From Campylobacter concisus (GTDB taxonomy: Bacteria > Campylobacterota > Campylobacteria > Campylobacterales > Campylobacteraceae): a stretch of DNA of 11,765 nt. The DNA is taken from the NCBI GenBank assembly GCA_018375265.1, contig JAHADO010000019.1, forward strand, positions 1 through 11,765, given 5' to 3'. The notes below the pieces were generated by a model that had not been told where the DNA came from, did no database searches, and saw only the letters and a program-made list of their open reading frames with translations. Positions 5,961 through 11,765 of this stretch are shown one piece after another (positions within the stretch are counted from its first letter, which is position 1; each line of letters opens with the position of its first letter). The position numbers and the translations under genes are program-made.

Positions 5961-7107
5961 ATTTATTCTCCAAGATATTTTTATAAATTTCAATCTGCTT
6001 TTCAATAACATACTCATTTTTGTATTGTTTTGCGCTCTCTTTTGCAGCCTTTGATAGCTTATCATAATTCTCAAAATCGTACGATCTTTCTATCACATTT
6101 TTTAGCTCATCAGGACCACTTAAAAATCCATTTACACCATCTTTTATAAAATCACCCCTTGTTCCTATGTCATATCCTATGACGGGCACTCCTGCGCTCA
6201 TAGCTTCGATAATAGTCAAACCAAAAGTCTCATACAAGAGCGATGACTGTATCAAATACTTTGAACGTGATACGATAGTCATAGTTTCTTTTCTTGAACA
6301 CTTCCCTTTAAATATTATATTTGGCTTTTTATATTTTTGTCTAAGCTGTGCCTCAATATCTCCACCACCAACAATGGTTAAAATATACTTTTCGTCCAGC
6401 TGATCCCAGATTTCTAAAAGTTTCAAAATCCCCTTTGACTCTTCTAGCCGCCCCACATATACATAGTTATGTTTTTGTGTCTCTATGTCAAATCTCATTT
6501 GTAAGCTATTTGGCTTTAAAATGATCTTGCTTTCACTCACTCCAAGACTTTTAACCTTATCTTTTTGAAAATTTGTTAAGACAAAAAAATAGTCAATATT
6601 TTTAAAAACTCCAGTTAATTTATAAAACCAAAAAGCTAGCTGCGCCACAAGGCTTTGAAGAAGTGACTTTCTATAACATCTATTTAAAATGCCAGATAAA
6701 GAAAATGTTTTATGTGCGCAAATTTCACAAATACCAAAACCATCTCTATATAAGATCCCAGATATGCACCACAATCTATAATTATGCAAAGTATGGATCA
6801 CTTTTGCTTTACTATCTTTAGCAGCCTTAAAAACAGCAGGCGTAAGAAGTGGAAAAAAGTTATGAACATGAACAATTTCAATGCCATTTTCTTTTATTAT
6901 TTTTCTAACCTCTTTGTAATATTTTTTTGAAAACCATATCTCAAAAAGAAGTTTAAATTTATTTATATTATCATTTGAAACTTCATAGCAAAAAACATTT
7001 TCATCTCCTAATTTTTTGCGCAGGGCGTTTAGCTCATTTTTACAAACAATATCCTCACCGCCAATATTGTTTGATTGGTATTTGTTATGGATTATTAGAA
7101 TTTTCAT
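5926..7107 (-). CDS. Family 4 glycosyltransferase (GT-B fold)
   Basis: Retaining glycosyltransferase of the GT4 type, 393 residues, the usual length. The N-terminal Rossmann half begins MKILIIHNKY with a Gly-Gly acceptor loop (GGED, 16-19) and has IVHVHNFFPLLTP (78-90) and HTLHNYRLWC (105-114). The C-terminal half has VYVGRLEESKGI (216-227), LTIVGGG (243-249) and the donor-binding EX7E motif with Glu293 and Glu301 in ETFGLTIIEAMSAGVPVI. Cys114, Cys127, Cys130 and Cys144 form a cluster (GICEICAHK, NRCYRKS) seen in a subset of GT4 enzymes and possibly structural. The start overlaps the stop of the previous gene (ATGA), and its 3' end overlaps the start of the GT2 gene, so translation is coupled. 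Donor and acceptor are unknown. Confidence 0.92.
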   Translation of the reverse strand: MKILIIHNKYQSNNIGGEDIVCKNELNALRKKLGDENVFCYEVSNDNINKFKLLFEIWFSKKYYKEVRKIIKENGIEIVHVHNFFPLLTPAVFKAAKDSKAKVIHTLHNYRLWCISGILYRDGFGICEICAHKTFSLSGILNRCYRKSLLQSLVAQLAFWFYKLTGVFKNIDYFFVLTNFQKDKVKSLGVSESKIILKPNSLQMRFDIETQKHNYVYVGRLEESKGILKLLEIWDQLDEKYILTIVGGGDIEAQLRQKYKKPNIIFKGKCSRKETMTIVSRSKYLIQSSLLYETFGLTIIEAMSAGVPVIGYDIGTRGDFIKDGVNGFLSGPDELKNVIERSYDFENYDKLSKAAKESAKQYKNEYVIEKQIEIYKNILENKFENINHNSCVE

Positions 7108-8129
7108 AAGTATGCGCGTATTTGCTGTGTATCTTTGGCATTAATGTCATAGCTATTGGCATTGCTACATAAATTTTGCAACATTTCATTGTCAAAATTT
7201 CTTATTTTTTGCATAAGGCTATTTTTGTCAGTAGGATCAAATATGAAGCCATTTATGCCATTTTTGATTAATTCAGAAGAGCCACAACGATCACTTATCA
7301 AGACTGGTAGTCCAAAATACAATGCCTCCTCTACCACCAAGCCCCAAGGTTCGATCAAACTAGGTAAAATGAAAACATCATTTTTGGCAAATTCTGCACC
7401 TATAAATTTATTTTCTACAGCTCCTCTAAAGATTATATTTTTACTTGAGATAGACTGCAAAAACTCCTGCTGCTCCCCAACACCGATAATAGTGAGAGTA
7501 AAATTTGGCATAGCATTAAAAATCTCTACTATAAATTTTAAATTTTTGATATCCACAATCCTGCCAATATATAAAAATCTACCACTAAATTTCTTTTGAG
7601 TTTTTATAAATTCTGGTTTATTTATGATGCCGACACCATTTGTGACTTTTACTTCTCCTTGAAAATTTAATGCTTTTAGCAAATCACAATGCAAGCTACC
7701 AGAGGCAAAAACTGTAGAAATTCTCGACAAAAAAAGCTTTTTTATAAAACCTTTTAGCCCTTTATAGCTACTTTCAAAGATAGTTGACTCAAGAGCTAGA
7801 CAATTTTTAGATTTTTTGCTCGTAAAGGCTATATACCAAAATTCTGGCAAGTCCCATCCGCTGACCAAAATCCTCTTAAATTTTACTCTGCTGAGTATGG
7901 CTTGAATAGCCAATATATTTTTAAAAATTTTTCTTTTTTGAAAATCTCCTTGATATAAGACCTCGTAATCAAATAGTGCATCATTTACACTAGAAAAGTT
8001 ATTTGAACGCTTTTGCGAAGTATCTGATGAAATAAATATCACAAATATCTTTAATCTTTTTGCCAATTCATTATATAAATTTATCTTATAAAAAGCCGGT
8101 ATATGAGTTACTATCAAATAATCATACAT
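7104..8129 (-). CDS. Family 4 glycosyltransferase (GT-B fold)
   Basis: Second GT4 enzyme of the locus, 341 residues. The N-terminal half (MYDYLIVTHIPAFYKINLYN) resembles the PxFY-type opening of GT4 enzymes that extend lipid-linked or LOS glycans. The C-terminal half has FLYIGRIVDIKNL (185-197), LTIIGVGEQ (212-220) and the EX7E motif with Glu260 and Glu268 in EPWGLVVEEALYFGLPVL. I chose ATG 8129, which makes a standard beginning and an 8-base overlap with the upstream acyltransferase; a TTG at 8168 would add 13 basic residues that are unlike the family. Its stop overlaps the next ATG. The sugar transferred is not predictable, but it must act on a glycan made with the other four transferases here. 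Confidence 0.9.
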   Translation of the reverse strand: MYDYLIVTHIPAFYKINLYNELAKRLKIFVIFISSDTSQKRSNNFSSVNDALFDYEVLYQGDFQKRKIFKNILAIQAILSRVKFKRILVSGWDLPEFWYIAFTSKKSKNCLALESTIFESSYKGLKGFIKKLFLSRISTVFASGSLHCDLLKALNFQGEVKVTNGVGIINKPEFIKTQKKFSGRFLYIGRIVDIKNLKFIVEIFNAMPNFTLTIIGVGEQQEFLQSISSKNIIFRGAVENKFIGAEFAKNDVFILPSLIEPWGLVVEEALYFGLPVLISDRCGSSELIKNGINGFIFDPTDKNSLMQKIRNFDNEMLQNLCSNANSYDINAKDTQQIRAYL

Positions 8130-9072
8130 ATTTAAAAACCAACCAATTTTTATTTTTCTCTTTAACAAAAATTATAAGAGAAAGTAACGCCATAGAAATA
8201 ATAAATTTAAATAACCAGTAATCAGACTGTAAAACCTTTTGAACAGCTATGTGAGCGATATTGTTGGTATATGGGTGCAGTATAAAAAGTAGCATGGTGT
8301 TACTACCCCATATTTTGATAAATTTACTATTTAATCTTATATTTTTTATGCAAAGAATAAGCACATGGACAAAAGAGACAGCCCAAAGCACATTTAAAAA
8401 TTTATTAGAATAAACCTTGCTCGCCATGTCTAAATTTAGGCTAAATCCAAAAAGATATATCACCACAAGTACTATAAAAGACAGCAAAACCAATATGTTA
8501 GGCAATCTTTTTACAAAAATAATATTACCTATATAGACAAATATCAATGAGTTAAGAGCATCATCAAGTCCAAATGGAAGATCGATATAAAAACTACCCA
8601 CAAATAAAAACACGACTGTCAATGATTGTAAGAGCAAGCTAGGTATTTTATTTTTTATCAAAAATAAAAATACTCTTGAAAAAAACAGCGCTGGCAAAAA
8701 CCATAGCACGAAAGCATAGGTGTTGCAAAGTCCAGCAAAATCCATATCTATAAAAATACCTTTGATCTCATGTGCATAATCCAGAGCCTCTCTATGTAGC
8801 AGATATCTTTTTAGTATCTCCATAAAAAGACCAATAATAGAAAAAATAAAGTATGGGATCATTAATCTTTTGAAATTTTTAACTGCAAAATTTTTAAAAG
8901 AGGTTTCAAATTTTATAAAAAAACCAGAGACCATAAAAAATAGCGGCATGTGCCAAGTATATATGAAGCCATTTAATGGGAAATTTATATGCCCTAGTAT
9001 AACCGACAGGATCCCTATGAATTTTAAAGTATCAACCCAATCAACTCTTTGTTGCACAATAATTATTCTCAC
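8122..9072 (-). CDS. Acyltransferase family 3 membrane protein (probable sugar O-acetyltransferase)
   Basis: Integral membrane enzyme that most likely adds acetyl, or another short acyl group, to a hydroxyl of the surface glycan. It has about 316 residues and roughly nine to ten membrane spans, like short acyltransferase-3 proteins (NolL/fucose-O-acetylase group). Motifs: RVDWVDTLKFIGILSVILGH (9-28) with the catalytic-type His28, TWHMPLFFMVSGFF (39-52), KRLMIPYF (68-75), WFLPALFF (124-131) and IWGSNTMLLFILHPY (254-268). The start is uncertain: GTG 9072 is listed, but GTG 9057, five codons later and with GAGAA upstream, would also give a normal N-terminus. Either start overlaps the end of the FkbM gene. 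There is no SGNH domain, so this is the stand-alone membrane form. The acyl group and target sugar are unknown. Confidence 0.88.
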   Translation of the reverse strand: MRIIIVQQRVDWVDTLKFIGILSVILGHINFPLNGFIYTWHMPLFFMVSGFFIKFETSFKNFAVKNFKRLMIPYFIFSIIGLFMEILKRYLLHREALDYAHEIKGIFIDMDFAGLCNTYAFVLWFLPALFFSRVFLFLIKNKIPSLLLQSLTVVFLFVGSFYIDLPFGLDDALNSLIFVYIGNIIFVKRLPNILVLLSFIVLVVIYLFGFSLNLDMASKVYSNKFLNVLWAVSFVHVLILCIKNIRLNSKFIKIWGSNTMLLFILHPYTNNIAHIAVQKVLQSDYWLFKFIISMALLSLIIFVKEKNKNWLVFKYV

Positions 9073-9817
9073 TTAACTTTTTAATTTCTGTAAAACCATA
9101 CGTTTTTAATATATCAAATACTCTATTTTGAGAAAAACATTCAAATACAATAGCTTGAATATTATATTGTGTAAAAAAGTTCTTTCCTCCCTTTAACACT
9201 TGTTCTTCGAAGCCTTCAACATCAATTTTTACTATGTACCTATTATCTTGGGCAAAATTATTATCAACGATAAATTTATCTAATGTTATTGCTTGTACCT
9301 TTATGCCATCTTCCATTTTAATTATATGATTTACAGTTGAGCTTCCGCCATAATCTGAAAAATGGACACTACCTATACTATCTGACAGAGCCAATTGTTT
9401 TACAAGTGTTTCATCCAAATTATTTAGCAAAAAATTCATTTTGCATCTTTTGGAGGTAAAAGGATGCGGCTCAAAGGCTATGACACTATCACAAACATCG
9501 ATCATTGAAATACTATATGAACCAATATTTGCGCCAATATCCAAAAATATGGTTTTGCCACATTTCTGACAATTTTTTTGCTTTGCAAATTCTCTTAATA
9601 GTAAAATTTCTTCTCTATCTGGTATATCGGTATATGTATACATGCTCGATACATTGCAATTAGGATATAAAAAAATATTTTTGCCATTAAAAATGGTCTT
9701 TGATATTATCTTTTTTGATAATCTTTTAAATATCTGAAAGGACATACCAACAAATAGATACTTTATCTTGTATATGCCATCGTTTTTATTCCATATATAT
9801 TTTAATACATTTAGCAT
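9041..9817 (-). CDS. FkbM-family SAM-dependent methyltransferase
   Basis: Methyltransferase of the FkbM type (258 residues), which in glycan loci usually O-methylates a sugar. The Rossmann core shows motif I FLDIGANIGSYSI (91-103) for S-adenosylmethionine, the acidic strand VIAFEPHP (112-119), LALSDSIGSVHF (142-153), and IVKIDVEGFEEQVLKG (195-210), the FkbM hallmark. FEC (225-227) follows. The first about 85 residues include a basic hydrophobic stretch and a CQKC pair just before motif I. I chose ATG 9817, which has GGGAG 8 bases upstream and follows the previous stop with one base between; a TTG at 9832 has no such site. The 3' end overlaps the acyltransferase start. Target sugar and position are unknown. 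Confidence 0.9.
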   Translation of the reverse strand: MLNVLKYIWNKNDGIYKIKYLFVGMSFQIFKRLSKKIISKTIFNGKNIFLYPNCNVSSMYTYTDIPDREEILLLREFAKQKNCQKCGKTIFLDIGANIGSYSISMIDVCDSVIAFEPHPFTSKRCKMNFLLNNLDETLVKQLALSDSIGSVHFSDYGGSSTVNHIIKMEDGIKVQAITLDKFIVDNNFAQDNRYIVKIDVEGFEEQVLKGGKNFFTQYNIQAIVFECFSQNRVFDILKTYGFTEIKKLSENNYCATKS

Positions 9818-9818
9818 T

Positions 9819-10583
9819 TTATGATCTCCCAATCAACCTTTTGACATAGTATTTAAATAAAATCCAATATTTAATTAGATCCAAAACTAATGCACTGGCT
9901 ACTTTATTATCTCTTTTTATCTTATCATACTCTTTAAATATCTCCAGAGTTCTTCCATTCCCAATGCCGTCATCTCGCCATCTGGCAGAAACGATATCTT
10001 TAGTTATAACGCTTGGAAAATTTTGATAACTTCGAAGCAAATGCTCATAGTCCATACAAAATTTATTATTTAGATCAAAAAGTCCATATTTTTCAAAATA
10101 GCTCCTTGGTACAAACAATCCCTGATGCGGCAAGGACATCCTAAATAGCAGTGATCTTTTATCAAAATTCTTGACAAATTTGGAGCTATAAATTTCATTT
10201 CCTTTTTCGTCTACTCTTTGTATCCTTGTACTTATTATGGATGACTCTCCAGCCTTTATATCTTTAAAAATCTCCTCTAAAGTTTCACTAGAAAAAAATC
10301 CATCGCCATCACCTTGAAAATATATATAATCAACTTTTGCAGCAATTACACCCTTATTAAAAGCATCGCTTATACCCTTATCTTTTTCGCTAATCCAATA
10401 TGAAATTTTATCTTCATATTTTTTTATGATTTCTAAAGTGCCATCAGTACTTCCACCATCTATTATGATGTATTCAAAATTTTTATAAGTCTGATTTGTT
10501 ATACTCTTAATAGTTTGCTCTAAATATTTCTCGCCATTAAAAACAGCTGTTATGATAGAAATTTTTGATTGTTCTAAACTCAT
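9819..10583 (-). CDS. Family 2 glycosyltransferase (GT-A fold, WcaA type)
   Basis: Inverting glycosyltransferase of 254 residues. It has KISIITAVFNGEKYLEQTI (7-25), the nucleotide-binding DGGSTDGT (42-49), EKDKGISDAFNKG (66-78), the metal-binding segment GDGDGF (91-96), SLPHQGLFVPR (150-160) and MDYEHLLR (177-184). The last about 30 residues are basic and hydrophobic (LIKYWILFKYYVKRL), suggesting contact with the membrane. It is a recognisable relative of the GT2 at 5214-5960, sharing long blocks such as FEYIIIDG/IEYIIIDG. The acidic metal loop differs (GDGDG here, NSDD there), which points to different donors. Start and stop overlap or abut its neighbours (ATGA with the upstream GT4, one base from the FkbM start). 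Its exact sugar is unknown. Confidence 0.9.
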   Translation of the reverse strand: MSLEQSKISIITAVFNGEKYLEQTIKSITNQTYKNFEYIIIDGGSTDGTLEIIKKYEDKISYWISEKDKGISDAFNKGVIAAKVDYIYFQGDGDGFFSSETLEEIFKDIKAGESSIISTRIQRVDEKGNEIYSSKFVKNFDKRSLLFRMSLPHQGLFVPRSYFEKYGLFDLNNKFCMDYEHLLRSYQNFPSVITKDIVSARWRDDGIGNGRTLEIFKEYDKIKRDNKVASALVLDLIKYWILFKYYVKRLIGRS

Positions 10584-11725
10584 GAATTTATTATCTCTAG
10601 GATTGATTTTTTGTAAGCCTCATAATCAAAACTATTTATTTTTAAATACCCTTGTTCTGCTTTTTCTGTCAGAAGCTTATTATTACTTAAATACTTAATC
10701 ATCTTTTTAGCAATGTCATTTTCATTGTTTGGATCAAATATCAAGCCAGCCTCACCTACTTGCTCAGGCAAAGCTACAACATTGGAGCAGCAAACTGCAA
10801 CCTTTAATGAAAATGCTTCATATATCGGGATGCTAATGCTCTCAAAAAGCGTGGGCATAACTAAAAATTTAGACATCTTGTATAAAAATGGAAGATCAGA
10901 ATAATCTATATAACCAAGATAAACAATGTCATTTTCTAATTGCAGTTCTTGTATCCTACGATCCACATTTCGGAAATTATTTTGTTTTGACCCAGTAAAA
11001 ACTAATTTTAAATCCTTGAATTCCTTTTTAACAATACCAAAAGCTTCTAATAATTTTATATGGTTTTTATGTGGCCAAAATTGAGCTGGATAGAAGATAT
11101 ATTCTTCAGGAAGGTTATATTTTGCTTTTATGGTTTTATACAAATTTTCATCTATGGTGCTACTGTTAAAACACTTTGGAGGTGGTGATTGGACTACATG
11201 CACCTTATTTGGATCAGCTCCCAAAAATTTTATAATATCACTTTTTACAAATTGAGATTCACATAAAATTTTATCTGCTGTTTTTGATAAAGACCTATTA
11301 TTTAGCCATCTTATAACTTTATCTCTTAATGTAAAAAAATATGGATAGTATCTTTCTTGCATGTCATGCAATGTAAAAACAAAAGGCTTATTTAAATAGA
11401 AATGCGGATACAAGGATATAACAGGACAAATGAATTTATCTATATCAAGAAAAATATCCTTCTCAGATTTTGTAAAAAACAATGGCTTTCTAATTAATAA
11501 TAAAATTTGAAGAAATCTTATTAATTTATTTAAAATAAAAATATTTGGTTTATTTATCTTCCTAATCTCTATATTATATTCATCAAAACTATCATTATTG
11601 GCATCAGTAAATACAATATATATGTTATTTTTATCTTGTGTGATGACATCTATAATAGAACGAGTATATTGATAAACCCCACCGCCTTTTGGATCTCCAA
11701 ATGCAAGAATGCCAATTTTTTTCAT
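10580..11725 (-). CDS. Family 4 glycosyltransferase (GT-B fold)
   Basis: Third GT4 enzyme, 381 residues. The N-terminus MKKIGILAFGDPKGGGVYQY has the glycine-rich acceptor loop, followed by FTLHDMQERYYPYFF (117-131), typical of mannosyl- or rhamnosyl-type GT4 enzymes. The second half has FYPAQFWPHKNHIKLLEAF (211-229), LVFTGSKQN (241-249), DIVYLGYI (266-273) and the EX7E motif with Glu295 and Glu303 (FESISIPIYEAFSL). I chose ATG 11725, which starts the normal N-terminus and has GGA 7 bases upstream; ATG 11737, four codons earlier, is possible. It is the first complete gene of the minus-strand unit. Its overlap with the next GT2 (ATGA) shows a continuous operon, whose upstream part lies beyond the right edge. 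Specificity is inferred only loosely. Confidence 0.9.
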   Translation of the reverse strand: MKKIGILAFGDPKGGGVYQYTRSIIDVITQDKNNIYIVFTDANNDSFDEYNIEIRKINKPNIFILNKLIRFLQILLLIRKPLFFTKSEKDIFLDIDKFICPVISLYPHFYLNKPFVFTLHDMQERYYPYFFTLRDKVIRWLNNRSLSKTADKILCESQFVKSDIIKFLGADPNKVHVVQSPPPKCFNSSTIDENLYKTIKAKYNLPEEYIFYPAQFWPHKNHIKLLEAFGIVKKEFKDLKLVFTGSKQNNFRNVDRRIQELQLENDIVYLGYIDYSDLPFLYKMSKFLVMPTLFESISIPIYEAFSLKVAVCCSNVVALPEQVGEAGLIFDPNNENDIAKKMIKYLSNNKLLTEKAEQGYLKINSFDYEAYKKSILEIINS

Positions 11726-11765
11726 TTCACTTTCCATCTAATTCTCATAGAATGTGCTAGTAAAT

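Noticed and set aside
11738..11765. Tail of another glycan gene at the right edge on the minus strand
   Set aside because: Two frames could carry an upstream gene's end: one stops with TAG at 11738-11740, the other with TGA overlapping the ATG at 11725. Too few codons remain to choose, so no partial CDS is listed.
1..11765. CRISPR arrays, insertion sequences, prophage or tRNA attachment sites
   Set aside because: No regularly spaced repeats, transposase or integrase genes, or duplicated tRNA ends were seen. The tRNA-Val 3' end is not repeated elsewhere in the window as far as I could read.

Overview
The window looks like a chromosomal segment of a Campylobacter-type epsilonproteobacterium, most like a non-jejuni species such as C. 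concisus. This is inferred from the AT-rich intergenic DNA, the TATAAT-type -10 boxes without an obvious -35, the multihaem cytochrome c genes, the orphan OmpR-type regulator, the poly-G tract and the dense glycan locus. No gene here fixes the species.

Left part (1-3220). An AGCS-family sodium:amino-acid symporter (alsT type, plus strand) converges on a 438-residue surface-adhesin-like protein (minus strand). A short hairpin lies between them. The adhesin-like protein has the N-terminal retention module of LapA/BapA-type giant adhesins, a TAAG tetrapeptide like the LapG cleavage site, and two Ig-like domains. It stops without RTX repeats or a recognisable type I secretion tail. A tRNA-Val(GAC) gene with encoded CCA and its own -10 box follows on the minus strand.

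Middle part (3300-5193). A plus-strand unit encodes a small secreted tetrahaem cytochrome c, a membrane-anchored NapC/NirT-type tetrahaem quinol dehydrogenase (the two overlap by ATGA), and, 10 bp later, an OmpR-type regulator whose receiver has lost its switch Ser/Thr and its Lys. Together they look like a quinol-to-periplasm electron wire with its own atypical regulator. No terminal reductase is present. A 9-bp inverted repeat with a 4-bp spacer lies upstream of the likely promoter.

Right part (5214-11725). Seven minus-strand genes are packed almost without gaps: GT4, GT2, FkbM methyltransferase, acyltransferase-3, GT4, GT4 and GT2 in transcription order. This is the downstream end of a surface glycan locus (LOS, O-antigen or capsule). 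It assembles a glycan on the cytoplasmic side and decorates it with methyl and acyl groups. The locus is visibly more AT-rich than the symporter and cytochrome genes, as expected of exchangeable surface-polysaccharide DNA. No flippase, polymerase or ligase is visible, and transcription continues from beyond the right edge. Eight consecutive G lie exactly at the junction between the regulator and this locus.
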